Shown: positions 7,700-17,215 of the stretch, piece after piece
Numbering within the stretch: position 1 is the stretch's first letter
Layout of the letters: every line of letters starts with the position of its first letter
From: an uncultured Halieaceae bacterium
GTDB taxonomy: Bacteria; Pseudomonadota; Gammaproteobacteria; Pseudomonadales; Halieaceae
Length of the DNA stretch: 63,367 bases
Assembly: GCA_913057135.1 (NCBI GenBank)
Contig: CAJXNM010000014.1
Location: forward strand, 1-63,367
Reading direction: 5' to 3'
The notes under the pieces: generated by a model
The model's input: only the letters and a program-made list of their open reading frames with translations
What the model was told of the DNA's origin: nothing
The model's database searches: none
Made by a program: the position numbers and the translations under genes

Positions 7700-10372
7700 T
7701 TATACCTCATCATCTACAGCACCATCAGGGCTATCTTTGGACTCTCTGGCTGTGGACTCACTGGACTCGTTGGCAACACCTTCATCGCTCGCGTTTGATG
7801 CATTAACCGGTGCTGCCACCTCACTCGCATCATCGTCTTCAGCGATACGGCTAACACTGACCAAGTGCTCATCATCCCGAGTGCGAATAACCCGAACGCC
7901 CTGTGTATTGCGACCCAGAACTGAAATTTCATCAACGCGGGTTCGTACCGCAGTGCCCGCGTCAGAAATCAACATGATCTCATCACCGGCAAACACCTGC
8001 TCGGCACCCACCAGTGAGCCATTGCGGGCCGTAGTAGCCATGGCGATGACGCCCTTGGTGCCTCGACCTTTTTGTGGGAAATCGGTCATCCCAGTGACCT
8101 TGCCGTAGCCCTTCTCTGACACCGTCAAGATCTGCCCACCGGCTTTTGGCACCACCAGCGACAGCAATCGATGCTCAGGGGGCAGACTGATACCGCGCAC
8201 ACCCCGAGCAGTCCGGCCCATGGCGCGAACCGCATTTTCGGAAAAGCGCACCGCCTTACCTTCGCTCGAGAACAACATGATGTCGCAACTGCCGTCAGTG
8301 ACCGCCGTGCCTACCAACCAATCGCCCTCTTCGAGCTCAATGGCGCGAAGACCGACGCTGCGCTGACGGGCGAACTGTGCCATATCGGTTTTTTTGACGA
8401 CCCCTTTTGCGGTTGCCATAAAAATGTAGTGATTTTCGACGTAGCCATCGACAGGCAGTATGGATGTGATCCGCTCCCCTTCATCGAGGGGCAGCAGATT
8501 AACCATGGGACGACCACGGGAGTTTCGACTGGCCAGCGGAATATGGAATACCCGCAACCAATAGACTTTGCCAAAATTCGAAAAGCAGAGGATTGTGGCG
8601 TGGGTACTTGCGATGAGCAGATGCTCAACGAAATCTTCATCCTTCACCGATGTCGCCGAACGCCCGGTACCGCCCCGACGCTGCGCCTGATAATCGGTGA
8701 GCGGTTGGGTTTTGGCATAGCCTCCGTGGGATATGGTGACCACACGATCTTCCTCGGTGATCAGATCCTCAACCTTGAGATCGTGGGGTGAGTCGGTAAT
8801 CTCGGTTAACCGGTCGTCACCGAATTCTTCCACGATTTCTATCAGCTCATCGCGAATCACACGGCGCAGTCGCTCCGGATCACCCAAAATCTCGAGGTAA
8901 TCGGCAATTTCCGACAGTTTATCCGCGTATTCCTGCAGTAACTTCTCGTGCTCGAGCCCCGTTAACCGATGCAGGCGCAAATCGAGAATGGCCTGAGCCT
9001 GCGCGGGTGATAGGTGATAGTCACCGTCGTGAAGCCCAAATTGAGGCTCAAGATTATCGGGCTTGCACGCATCGGCACCTGCTCGCTCGAGCATGGCGGT
9101 GACATCGCCCGGGGCCCAGGGTCGACTGGTTAGCCGCTCTTTAGCGTCGGCTGAGGTCGGCGAGCTTTTGATCAGCTCGATAATCTCATCGATATTTGCC
9201 AGCGCAATCGCGAGTCCCTCGAGTACATGGCCCCGCTCCCGCGCCTTGCGTAGCAGATAAACCGTGCGCCGGGTCACCACCTCTCGACGATGGCGCACAA
9301 ACGCTTCGATCATCTGCAGTAAATTCAGGACCCGCGGCTGGCCATCGACCAACGCCACCATATTAATGCCGACGACCGACTGCAGCTGGGTCTGTGCGTA
9401 GAGGTTATTGAGCACCACATCGCCCACTTCCCCGCGACGCAACTCAATAACAACCCGCAAGCCATCCTTATCGGACTCATCACGAAGCTCAGTGATGCCC
9501 TCGATCTTCTTTTCTTTGACGAGCTCGGCAATACGCTCAACCAACCGTGCTTTGTTCAGCTGGTAGGGGATTTCGTGGATGATAATAATGTCTTTGCCAC
9601 GGCTCTCATCGGTGATGACCTCGGCTTTTGCTCGCACATAAATGCGGCCTCGGCCAGTGCGGTAAGCCTGCACAATGCCCGCGCGACCATTGATGATGGC
9701 GCCGGTGGGAAAATCCGGACCGGGAATGTACTCCATCAAACCATCGACCGTGATGTCGGGGTTGTCGATGTAAGCGATACAGCCGGCGATCACCTCGCGC
9801 ATGTTGTGGGGAGGAATATTGGTGGCCATGCCCACAGCGATACCCGAAGACCCATTGACGAGCAGGTTGGGCACCCGCGTCGGCAGCACCGATGGAATCA
9901 TCTCGGTGCCATCGTAGTTCTCGACAAAATCAACGGTTTCTTTATCGAGATCGGCCAACAGGGAATGGGCCAGCTTGTCCATCCGAATTTCGGTGTAGCG
10001 CATAGCCGCGGCGGAGTCACCATCGACCGAGCCGAAGTTACCTTGACCATCGACCAAGGTGTAGCGCAGCGAAAAGTCCTGCGCCATCCGCACAATCGTG
10101 TCATAAACCGCCGAGTCACCGTGGGGATGGTATTTACCAATCACGTCACCCACGACCCGCGCGGATTTTTTGTAGGGTTTATTCCAGTCGTTGTTCAACT
10201 CGTTCATGGCAAATAAAACCCGTCGATGAACGGGTTTCAGGCCATCGCGCACGTCGGGCAGGGCCCGACCGACGATGACACTCATGGCGTAATCCATGTA
10301 CGACTGTTTGAGTTCGTCCTCGATGTTGACGGGGAGGACTTCACGGGCAATATTTTTTGGAGTCTCTGCCAT
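7700..10372 (-). CDS. gyrA: DNA gyrase subunit A
   Basis: This 890-residue protein is the breakage-reunion subunit of gyrase, which puts negative supercoils into DNA. The catalytic tyrosine is in AMRYTEIRM near residue 122. The region [19 protein letters not shown] is the quinolone-resistance-determining region, with Ser and Asp at the usual sensitive positions. The C-terminal beta-pinwheel begins near residue 540 and has the GyrA-box QRRGGTGR. The tail (last about 50 residues) is acidic and Ser-rich. It heads the operon continuing to serC and the aromatic genes; the promoter must lie in the 158-base gap to the divergent mtaD. Confidence 0.98.
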   Translation of the reverse strand: MAETPKNIAREVLPVNIEDELKQSYMDYAMSVIVGRALPDVRDGLKPVHRRVLFAMNELNNDWNKPYKKSARVVGDVIGKYHPHGDSAVYDTIVRMAQDFSLRYTLVDGQGNFGSVDGDSAAAMRYTEIRMDKLAHSLLADLDKETVDFVENYDGTEMIPSVLPTRVPNLLVNGSSGIAVGMATNIPPHNMREVIAGCIAYIDNPDITVDGLMEYIPGPDFPTGAIINGRAGIVQAYRTGRGRIYVRAKAEVITDESRGKDIIIIHEIPYQLNKARLVERIAELVKEKKIEGITELRDESDKDGLRVVIELRRGEVGDVVLNNLYAQTQLQSVVGINMVALVDGQPRVLNLLQMIEAFVRHRREVVTRRTVYLLRKARERGHVLEGLAIALANIDEIIELIKSSPTSADAKERLTSRPWAPGDVTAMLERAGADACKPDNLEPQFGLHDGDYHLSPAQAQAILDLRLHRLTGLEHEKLLQEYADKLSEIADYLEILGDPERLRRVIRDELIEIVEEFGDDRLTEITDSPHDLKVEDLITEEDRVVTISHGGYAKTQPLTDYQAQRRGGTGRSATSVKDEDFVEHLLIASTHATILCFSNFGKVYWLRVFHIPLASRNSRGRPMVNLLPLDEGERITSILPVDGYVENHYIFMATAKGVVKKTDMAQFARQRSVGLRAIELEEGDWLVGTAVTDGSCDIMLFSSEGKAVRFSENAVRAMGRTARGVRGISLPPEHRLLSLVVPKAGGQILTVSEKGYGKVTGMTDFPQKGRGTKGVIAMATTARNGSLVGAEQVFAGDEIMLISDAGTAVRTRVDEISVLGRNTQGVRVIRTRDDEHLVSVSRIAEDDDASEVAAPVNASNASDEGVANESSESTARESKDSPDGAVDDEV

Positions 10373-10530
10373 TCGGCCTGCTTCGCTGCGGGAGGGAAAA
10401 CGGTGCTGTTAACCTGCCGAGAATATCAAATTTCGGCGGCGTCGGCCATTTCATATCGGGCAACGGGACGTCGATAGGTCAGTCCCGTTATACTAACGGC
10501 CGCCGTTGCCACTTCGCTTAGGTTGACTCC

Positions 10531-11868
10531 ATGGCCACCCCCGATCTCATCGTACATCCCCGCTGGTTAATTCCCGTTCGACCTCGGGGTGCGGTGTGGT
10601 CAGACGTAAGTCTAGTCGTCACAGAGGGGCGAATCAGTGCCCTTATGCCGACGGGCGAGGCACGACAGTGCGCTGCCCGAGAGCACCTTGATCTACCCCT
10701 CCAAGTGTTGCTACCGGGTCTCATAAACTGCCACGGCCACAGTGCCATGACCCTGCTTCGGGGCTATGCGGACGATCACTCCCTGATGACCTGGCTGAAT
10801 GACCATATATGGCCCGCTGAACGGGCTTTTGTGGGCGAGGATTTTGTGCGAGACGGCACCGATCTGGCGCTGGCAGAATTACTGCTGGGTGGAACCACCA
10901 CTTTTAGCGATCAATACTTTTTCCCGAATATAACCGCTGAACGGGCTGATCTAGCGGGCCTGCGGGCGCAACTGTGCTTCCCTATTATGGACCTTACCAC
11001 CGCCTGGGCAGCGGACGCCGAGAGCTACCTCACACGGGGTCTGGCGCTGCGAGATAGTTATCGGGATCACGACCGTATTGAAATAGGTTTTGGGCCACAC
11101 TCCAACTACACCGTTAGCGAAGCCACGCTCAGTCGGGTGGCGACACTGGCCAATGAACTCGACGCGCCGCTGCAAATCCATCTCCATGAAAGTCATGGTG
11201 AGGTGCAAATGTCCCAAGAAGCCTTGGGTGAGCGGCCTATCGATCAGTTAGCGCGCATTGGGTTATTGGGACCGCGTACCCAGTGTGTTCACATGACCAC
11301 CCTAAGCGACGACGACATCACAGCCATTGCAGCGAGTGGCAGTCACGTCGTACATTGCCCGCGCTCGAATATGAAACTGGCTTCGGGGATTTGCCCGGTA
11401 CCTAAGCTGCTTAGACGGGGCATCAATGTGGCCCTGGGTACCGACGGCGCGGCCAGTAATAATCGCCTAAACATGCTCAGCGAAATGCAAATGGCAGCGC
11501 TGCTGGCGAAAGTGTCGAGCGGCGAGGCCACCGCGCTACCGGCTATCGAGGCCCTGGAACTGGCCACCATTAACGGCGCTAAAGCCCTGGGGCATGAAGC
11601 CGACCTAGGGTCGCTGGAGCCTGGCAAATGGGCAGATATGATTGCGCTCGGATTGTCTGCGCCGGCCACCCAGCCAGTTCACGATGTGCTATCTCATGTT
11701 GTGTACGCCACCAGCGGCGCCGAACTGAGCCATAGCTGGGTAGCGGGCAAAGCCCTGGTGGCCAATGGCATGTTAAACACACTGGATATCGATACTATTC
11801 ACCATCGCGCGCAGCAATGGCGCGACCAACTTCACGCCTTCAATTCACAAGCCCTGCAGCAGGAGTAA
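10531..11868 (+). CDS. mtaD: 5-methylthioadenosine/S-adenosylhomocysteine deaminase (TRZ/ATZ amidohydrolase)
   Basis: This 445-residue amidohydrolase belongs to the TRZ/ATZ family that deaminates methylthioadenosine and S-adenosylhomocysteine. Metal ligands are visible: HGH in LINCHGHSAMTLLRG (about residue 70), HLHESHGEV (about 215), HCPRSNMKL and GTDGAASNN (about 305-315). Standard family length. The same order, amidohydrolase-ubiG-mupP-yciK, is found divergent from gyrA in pseudomonads. The next gene, ubiG, makes S-adenosylhomocysteine as by-product, which this enzyme could help remove; that link is inferred. Exact substrate is not provable from sequence. Confidence 0.88.
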   Translation: MATPDLIVHPRWLIPVRPRGAVWSDVSLVVTEGRISALMPTGEARQCAAREHLDLPLQVLLPGLINCHGHSAMTLLRGYADDHSLMTWLNDHIWPAERAFVGEDFVRDGTDLALAELLLGGTTTFSDQYFFPNITAERADLAGLRAQLCFPIMDLTTAWAADAESYLTRGLALRDSYRDHDRIEIGFGPHSNYTVSEATLSRVATLANELDAPLQIHLHESHGEVQMSQEALGERPIDQLARIGLLGPRTQCVHMTTLSDDDITAIAASGSHVVHCPRSNMKLASGICPVPKLLRRGINVALGTDGAASNNRLNMLSEMQMAALLAKVSSGEATALPAIEALELATINGAKALGHEADLGSLEPGKWADMIALGLSAPATQPVHDVLSHVVYATSGAELSHSWVAGKALVANGMLNTLDIDTIHHRAQQWRDQLHAFNSQALQQE

Positions 11869-11876
11869 CCGCTTGC

Positions 11877-12590
11877 ATGAGTAGTCACCACAGCAACGTT
11901 GATGCCGCCGAAATCGCAAAGTTCGAAGCTTTAGCGTCACGCTGGTGGGACCCCACCAGCGAGTTCAAACCACTGCACGATATTAACCCGCTGAGGGCAA
12001 ACTGGATCGACGATCACTCACAGGTTGCAGGGAAACGCTTGCTAGATGTGGGCTGCGGGGGCGGTTTGTTGACCGAGGCAATGGCATGGCGCGGAGCTCA
12101 GGTTACCGGTATAGACATGGGTGAGGCGCCGCTCTCTGTGGCGAAGATTCACCGGCTCGAGAGTGAACTGGATATCGACTACCAGCAGACCACCGCAGAA
12201 GCCATGGCCGACCGGTGTCCAGCCAGTTTTGACGTGATTACCTGTTTAGAAATGCTGGAACATGTGCCCGACCCGGGCTCGGTCATTGCCGCGTGTGCGC
12301 AATTAGCGAAGCCGGGGGCTGACCTGTATTTCTCTACCATCAATCGCAATCCCAAAGCCTTTGCCTTCGCCATCGTCGGGGCAGAGTACGTTTTGAATTT
12401 ATTACCTCGGGGCACCCATGAATACAGCAAATTCATTCGCCCCTCGGAGCTGGCCGGCTGGATTCGGGATGCGGAATTGCAACTTGAAGCGATGATCGGA
12501 TTAACCTACAACCCGATCACGCGTCACTACCGTCTCAACCCCAACGACGTATCGGTCAATTATATGGTGCGCGCCCACAAACCCCTCTGA
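11877..12590 (+). CDS. ubiG: Ubiquinone biosynthesis O-methyltransferase
   Basis: This 237-residue class I SAM-dependent methyltransferase performs both O-methylations in ubiquinone synthesis. The SAM motif LLDVGCGGGLLTEAMA is near residue 56, followed by VTGIDMGEAPLSVA and FDVITCLEMLEHVPDP. The N-terminal IAKFEALASRWWDP is diagnostic of UbiG. The reading frame is open further upstream to 11817, but ATG 11877 is chosen because AGGAG lies at 11861-11865, overlapping the mtaD stop, and because the family starts here. It is co-transcribed with mtaD and mupP. Confidence 0.97.
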   Translation: MSSHHSNVDAAEIAKFEALASRWWDPTSEFKPLHDINPLRANWIDDHSQVAGKRLLDVGCGGGLLTEAMAWRGAQVTGIDMGEAPLSVAKIHRLESELDIDYQQTTAEAMADRCPASFDVITCLEMLEHVPDPGSVIAACAQLAKPGADLYFSTINRNPKAFAFAIVGAEYVLNLLPRGTHEYSKFIRPSELAGWIRDAELQLEAMIGLTYNPITRHYRLNPNDVSVNYMVRAHKPL

Positions 12591-12593
12591 CCT

Positions 12594-13280
12594 ATGCGTA
12601 TTCCCCTAATGCCCCAGCGGCCCCAGGCAGTGATCTTCGATCTGGACGGTACGCTGATCGATACAGCCAATGATTTCATCCATGTTGTGCAGCGAATGCG
12701 AAGTCAGCACGGGCTACCCCCGCTGCCAGCTGCAGCCATTCGCCGCCGGGTATCGGATGGTGCCAGTGCACTCGTCACTTTGGCCTTGGGTAGCGAACCC
12801 GAACACCCCGATCACGAGTCGCTACGCCTTGAGTTTCTCGACCACTATGCAGAACTGCTAGGCCAACATGCCAAGCCTTACCCGGGCATGCATGCGTTAA
12901 TAAAACACTTAGGCAGCCAGTCAATACCCTGGGGGGTAGCCACCAATAAAGCACGGCGGTTTGCCGAACCGCTGATGGCCAAAATGAAATTTCTACCGGC
13001 GCCAGGCAGTCTCGTGACCCCCTGTGATGTGACGCAACCCAAGCCACACCCCGAGTCGATCATTTTGGCGTGTCAACAATTAAAGGCGGACCCGGCCAAA
13101 TCCATTTACGTGGGCGACCATTTACGGGATATCGACGCGGGACGCGCCGCCAGTTGTTTCACCATCGCCGCCGCCTATGGCTACATCGATGCCGGAGACC
13201 GTCCCGGTACATGGGGAGCGGATGCAATGGCATCGACTGCCCTGGACTTAACAACCATGATCATGAGGATGACACCTTGA
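12594..13280 (+). CDS. mupP: N-acetylmuramic acid 6-phosphate phosphatase (HAD family)
   Basis: This 228-residue HAD hydrolase has the nucleophile motif FDLDGTLIDT near residue 15, a Lys motif in TNKARRF, and the acidic motif VGDHLRDIDAGRAA near residue 170. HAD proteins of this type are often called phosphoglycolate phosphatases, but in the ubiG-mupP-yciK context the pseudomonad orthologue is MupP, which dephosphorylates MurNAc-6-P in peptidoglycan recycling. The assignment rests on context. A second in-frame ATG lies 15 bases downstream. AmpD and AmpE, related to the same recycling route, are encoded at 53-54 kb. Confidence 0.82.
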   Translation: MRIPLMPQRPQAVIFDLDGTLIDTANDFIHVVQRMRSQHGLPPLPAAAIRRRVSDGASALVTLALGSEPEHPDHESLRLEFLDHYAELLGQHAKPYPGMHALIKHLGSQSIPWGVATNKARRFAEPLMAKMKFLPAPGSLVTPCDVTQPKPHPESIILACQQLKADPAKSIYVGDHLRDIDAGRAASCFTIAAAYGYIDAGDRPGTWGADAMASTALDLTTMIMRMTP

Positions 13281-14032
13281 GTTGCTACCCCGCCAATTGG
13301 CAGCCTGCAGCCGATGAATTATCTGGCAAAACCCTTTTGGTGACCGGTGCCGGTGACGGTATCGGACGGGCGGTGGCGATTGCCTGTGCTGAGCATGGAG
13401 CAGAAGTCCTATTACTGGGCCGCACAGAGAGTAAATTGGAAGCGGTCTACGATGCCATTGTGGCAACCGGAGCCCCCGAGCCGGGCATCATCCCCACCGA
13501 TCTTGGTCGGGTGAACCACGATGCGCTGTGCGCGCTTGCTTCGGAGCTATCGCAATCGCTACCCAAGCTTGACGGTCTCATTCACAACGCCAGCATACTG
13601 GGCGACCGAAAGCCCATCGCTCAAACCAGTGCAGCTTTGTGGCACGAGGTTATGCAAATAAACCTCAATGCCAGCTTTATGCTGACGCAAACACTGCTGC
13701 CATTGTTAACTAAGGCCCCTGCAGCCTCGGTGGTATTTACGAGCTCGGGGGTAGGTCGAGTGGGCCGTGCTTACTGGGGCGCTTATGCGGTCTCAAAGTT
13801 CGCAACCGAAGGTTTAATGCAGGTGCTCGCAGATGAACTCGCGGGTACCTCTCAGATTCGCGTAAATAGCCTCAATCCGGGCGCAGTCAATACCGCTATG
13901 CGGCGTATGGCCTATCCTGGAGAGCAGCCCTCAAACAATCTGAGCCCTGAGGATTTAGTCGACAACTGGCTTTTTCTGATGAGTGACGCCAGCGCCAACA
14001 TAAACGGCCAGGCACTGTCCGCACAGGCCTAA
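13277..14032 (+). CDS. yciK: YciK family short-chain oxidoreductase
   Basis: This SDR protein of 251 residues has the NAD(P) motif TGAGDGIGRAVA near residue 20, an NASILGD motif, and the catalytic Ser-Tyr-Lys set in FTSSGVG and YWGAYAVSKFA. The frame is open far upstream inside mupP, but that segment does not look like SDR sequence. The TTG at 13277, which overlaps the mupP TGA, starts a product with normal family length and N-terminus (SCYPANWQPAADELSGKTLLV). The substrate of YciK is not established. Confidence 0.9.
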   Translation: MSCYPANWQPAADELSGKTLLVTGAGDGIGRAVAIACAEHGAEVLLLGRTESKLEAVYDAIVATGAPEPGIIPTDLGRVNHDALCALASELSQSLPKLDGLIHNASILGDRKPIAQTSAALWHEVMQINLNASFMLTQTLLPLLTKAPAASVVFTSSGVGRVGRAYWGAYAVSKFATEGLMQVLADELAGTSQIRVNSLNPGAVNTAMRRMAYPGEQPSNNLSPEDLVDNWLFLMSDASANINGQALSAQA

Positions 14033-14059
14033 CTCGGTCCCAAAACACAAACAGCAAGC

Positions 14060-14980
14060 TCAGCGCTTTTTCTTGCGGACGAAACCTGCATCGGCGTCAA
14101 ACAGGCGGCGTGCTGTGCGTCGTCCAGCTTTTTTGGCCAGACGCTCAAGCTTGGCTTGCTCGTTATCGGTCAGGGGTTTAGCTGCCTTGGGCGGCAGTTG
14201 TGCCATGGCGTACAACACCTCCACGTCACTGCCGGGAAGCTCCATCCACTCACCTTTTTTCAGCTTGGAAGGGATAAAGACATTGCCATAGCGAACCCGC
14301 TTCAGACGCGACACCGTTAGCCCCTGTGACTCCCAGAGACGGCGAACCTCTCGGTTTCGGCCCTCCATCAGTACCACGTAGAACCAGTGATTGATGCCCT
14401 CACCACCGCCATCGACGATGTCGGTGAAGCGGGCTGGACCATCATCGAGTTCGACACCCGCTTTCAGTCGCTCCAGAACAGCATCGTCCACGCGTCCCAT
14501 CACACGGACCAGGTACTCACGCTCAATCATACTGGAGGGGTGCATTAAGGCGTTGGCAAGCTCGCCATCGGTCGTAAACAGCAACAGACCCGAGGTGTTG
14601 TAATCGAGACGCCCGATGACAATCCAACGACCGCCTTTGAGCGGAGGCAGTGATTCAAAAACCGTGCGACGACCCTCAGGGTCTTTGCGAGAACACACCT
14701 CACCAACGGGTTTGTGATAGAGCAGACAGCGCACTTTCTCCGTTTCGTCGAGTAGTACGGGCTTACCATCGAGCAGCACTTTGACGTCGCCGGTGATACG
14801 GTCGCCCAAACTCGCTACCCGGCCATCTACCGTAAAACGGCCTTCTTGAATCCAGCGCTCCATTTCCCGGCGCGAGCCAATACCGGCTCGAGCCAGCACC
14901 TTCTGCAGTTTTTCACCGCGCTCGTCCGAATCAGTGGACGGTGGGGTCTTCGGTCGACTCTTTGGCTTCGATTGACTCAC
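14060..14980 (-). CDS. rluB: 23S rRNA pseudouridine(2605) synthase RluB
   Basis: This protein isomerises a uridine of 23S rRNA. An S4 RNA-binding domain (EKLQKVLARAGIGSRREMERWI) is followed by the RsuA-type synthase core with catalytic Asp in VIGRLDYNTSGLLLFTTDG. A Lys/Arg-rich tail closes the protein. The frame is open to ATG 15052, but GTG 14980 is preferred because GGAGG lies about 10 bases upstream and the 24 extra residues have no family similarity. This start lies inside scpB, giving a 50-base overlap. Length from GTG is 306 residues. Confidence 0.9.
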   Translation of the reverse strand: MSQSKPKSRPKTPPSTDSDERGEKLQKVLARAGIGSRREMERWIQEGRFTVDGRVASLGDRITGDVKVLLDGKPVLLDETEKVRCLLYHKPVGEVCSRKDPEGRRTVFESLPPLKGGRWIVIGRLDYNTSGLLLFTTDGELANALMHPSSMIEREYLVRVMGRVDDAVLERLKAGVELDDGPARFTDIVDGGGEGINHWFYVVLMEGRNREVRRLWESQGLTVSRLKRVRYGNVFIPSKLKKGEWMELPGSDVEVLYAMAQLPPKAAKPLTDNEQAKLERLAKKAGRRTARRLFDADAGFVRKKKR

Positions 14981-15674
14981 CTGGCATATCCTCCGTAAGC
15001 GCTTCCTCAGCGTGTAGTGGGGGTTCTTCGTTAGCCGTATCCGCGTCACCAATCTCGGTGCTCACGGTACTTGCATCGGTATCGGCATCGGTATCAACGC
15101 GCTCATTGGCGTCGATGTCCTCAAGGGGCAAATTACCCGACAGGTTGTCGAGCTCTCGGATTTCCGCCAACGGCGGCAACTCCTCAAGGGACTTCATATT
15201 GAAATAATCAAGGAATTGGCGCGTTGTGGCGTACATTGCAGGGCGTCCAGGCACATCACGATGACCCACCACCCGCACCCAATCGCGCTCCTGTAGTGTC
15301 TTGATAATATTAGAACTCACCGCCACACCCCGGATTTCTTCAATCTCACCGCGGGTAATGGGTTGGCGATAGGCAATCAAGGACAGTGTTTCAAGCAGCG
15401 CTCGAGAGTAGCGCGCGGGCCGCTCTTGCCACAGGCGCCCAACCCAAGTCGACAAATTCTGACGCACCTGAAATCGCCAGCCACCCGCCACCTCAACCAA
15501 CTCAAAGCCACGATCGTCGCAGCGCTCAGCGACCCGCGTCAGTGCCTCACGTAAGTCGTCATTACTGGGGCGCTCTAAGTCGTCAAACAGCGTGGCGAGT
15601 CGACTGAGGGACAGGGGCTCACCGGCGGCGAGCAGCGCCGCTTCAACAATGTGTACCAAACCCGTGTCTGCCAT
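14931..15674 (-). CDS. scpB: Segregation and condensation protein B
   Basis: This 247-residue protein is ScpB, the winged-helix kleisin-associated subunit of the SMC-ScpAB condensin that helps separate daughter chromosomes. The two winged-helix domains are clear (VHIVEAALLAAGEPLSLSRL; ALLETLSLIAYRQPITRGEIEEIRGV; GRPAMYATTRQFLDYFNM). The last 70 residues are an acidic, low-complexity tail rich in Asp, Glu, Thr and Ala. It overlaps scpA by one base and rluB by 50. The scpA-scpB-rluB order is common in gammaproteobacteria. Confidence 0.95.
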   Translation of the reverse strand: MADTGLVHIVEAALLAAGEPLSLSRLATLFDDLERPSNDDLREALTRVAERCDDRGFELVEVAGGWRFQVRQNLSTWVGRLWQERPARYSRALLETLSLIAYRQPITRGEIEEIRGVAVSSNIIKTLQERDWVRVVGHRDVPGRPAMYATTRQFLDYFNMKSLEELPPLAEIRELDNLSGNLPLEDIDANERVDTDADTDASTVSTEIGDADTANEEPPLHAEEALTEDMPGESIEAKESTEDPTVH

Positions 15675-16552
15675 TAGTTTGATCTCGCCTTGACGTGAAT
15701 AGGCCCGAAAGCCTCGGTTTGAACAATTTCCACCAGTGACTCTTTGATAAGCTCCATCACCGCTAGAAACGTCACCACCACGCCCAAACGTCCCTCCTCC
15801 GCTTTGAACAAGCTCACGAACGGCATAAAACTCGCCGTGCGCAGTGTCTCAAGGACATCGGACATACGCTCTCGGGTTGACAGAGATTCCCGCTGGACAT
15901 GATGACTTTCGAACATATCGGCACGGCGCAGTACATCGCTCAGAGCCAATAACAAATCACGCATGTCCACATCTGGCAACGGTCGCTCCCGCTCAAGATC
16001 CGGGGGCGCCGCACTACCGACCCACGTATCCCGCTCTAGGCGCGGCAATTCGTCGATGTCTTCAGCGGCCTTTTTGAAGCGCTCATACTCCTGCAGGCGT
16101 CGAATGAGGTTGGCGCGAGGATCCTCTTCCTCCTCGTCTTCCTCCTTGGATCGGGGCAGCAGCATACGTGACTTGATCTCGGCCAACATGGCCGCCATGA
16201 GCAAATATTCCGCTGCAAGCTCAAACTGCATGGCATCCATTAACTCAACGTAGCGCATGTATTGCTCGGTGATATCGGACACGTCGATATCAAGGATGTC
16301 GAGATTTTGGCGCCTAATAAGGTAGAGCAATAGATCGAGGGGACCTTCGAAAGCCTCAAGAATCACCTCGAGCGCTTGCGGTGGTATGTACAAATCTTTG
16401 GGTAACTCGGTAACCGCCTGCCCCATCACGACGGCGAACGGCATCTCGCCCTGCTGGGGGGTCAGCATGCGTGTCGCAACCGCCTTGGAGGGCACCAGCG
16501 TTACATTGGGCGCTGCCCCGGAGGGTGTATCTGTCATCGAGTCATCATTCAC
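15674..16552 (-). CDS. scpA: Segregation and condensation protein A
   Basis: This 292-residue kleisin bridges SMC heads in bacterial condensin. The diagnostic N-terminal region EAFEGPLDLLLYLIRRQNLDILDI lies at about residues 68-91, then EYLLMAAMLAEIKSRMLLPR, and a C-terminal winged helix (VVTFLAVMELIKESLVEI). A short acidic stretch (EEDEEEEDP) precedes the middle linker. The N-terminal 60 residues are an extension of uncertain role, and a start at an internal ATG is possible. It overlaps scpB by one base. Confidence 0.95.
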   Translation of the reverse strand: MNDDSMTDTPSGAAPNVTLVPSKAVATRMLTPQQGEMPFAVVMGQAVTELPKDLYIPPQALEVILEAFEGPLDLLLYLIRRQNLDILDIDVSDITEQYMRYVELMDAMQFELAAEYLLMAAMLAEIKSRMLLPRSKEEDEEEEDPRANLIRRLQEYERFKKAAEDIDELPRLERDTWVGSAAPPDLERERPLPDVDMRDLLLALSDVLRRADMFESHHVQRESLSTRERMSDVLETLRTASFMPFVSLFKAEEGRLGVVVTFLAVMELIKESLVEIVQTEAFGPIHVKARSN

Positions 16553-16594
16553 GGGCGCAGTATAGCCTGAACAGGCACCGTTGACGGCAAGGTG

Positions 16595-17215
16595 TCAGGA
16601 AAATACTGCGGTATCGCCCAACCCTTGGCGCACAACAACAGGAGGCTCCGTGGTCATATCAATGACACTGGTAGGCTCCAAACCGCAGTAACCCCCGTCA
16701 ATCACCAGATCGAGTTGGTGCTCTAGGGTTTGTCGGATGTCATAGGGATCGGTCAGTGGATACTCATCGCCCGGCAATTGCAACGTAACACTCATCAGTG
16801 GCTCACCCAATTCCGCAAGTAACGCCTGAGCAGTGGCGTTATCGGGGACCCGCATGCCCACTGTTTTGCGCTTCGGGTGTTGTAAGCGACGGGGCACTTC
16901 ACTGGTGGCTTCCAGTATGAAGGTGTATGGCCCGGGGGTGATCGTTCGCAGCGTGCGGTAAGTGGCGTTATCAACCCTCGCAAACCCGCCAAGCTCCGAT
17001 AGATCACGGCACACCAGGGTAAAGTTGTGATTGTCATCTAACTGCCGGATACGACGTATTCGCTCCAATGCTCGCTTGTTACCGATAGAGCAACCCAATG
17101 CATAGGCGCTGTCCGTTGGGTAGGCAATAACGCCACCAGCACGGATGATCTCAACCGCTTGTCTGACCAATCGAGGTTGAGGATTGTCAGGGTGAATGGC
17201 AAAAAATTGGCTCAC
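16595..17215 (-). CDS. yciO: YciO-type Sua5/YrdC family protein
   Basis: This 206-residue protein has the YrdC/Sua5 fold that forms threonylcarbamoyl-AMP for tRNA t6A. It shows GGVIAYPTDSAYALGCSIGNKRALERI and TLVCRDLSELGGFARVDN, then PGPYTFILEAT. It matches the YciO branch, whose cellular role is less clear than that of TsaC. The start overlaps the stop of the upstream PHP-domain gene by 4 bases (17212-17215), as in the conserved yciV-yciO pair of enterobacteria and pseudomonads. Confidence 0.9.
   Translation of the reverse strand: MSQFFAIHPDNPQPRLVRQAVEIIRAGGVIAYPTDSAYALGCSIGNKRALERIRRIRQLDDNHNFTLVCRDLSELGGFARVDNATYRTLRTITPGPYTFILEATSEVPRRLQHPKRKTVGMRVPDNATAQALLAELGEPLMSVTLQLPGDEYPLTDPYDIRQTLEHQLDLVIDGGYCGLEPTSVIDMTTEPPVVVRQGLGDTAVFS

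Noticed and set aside
13070-13276. Extended N-terminus of YciK reading through mupP
   Set aside because: The extra 69 residues are Arg/His-rich, out-of-frame mupP sequence without SDR similarity; TTG 13277 gives a family-like start.
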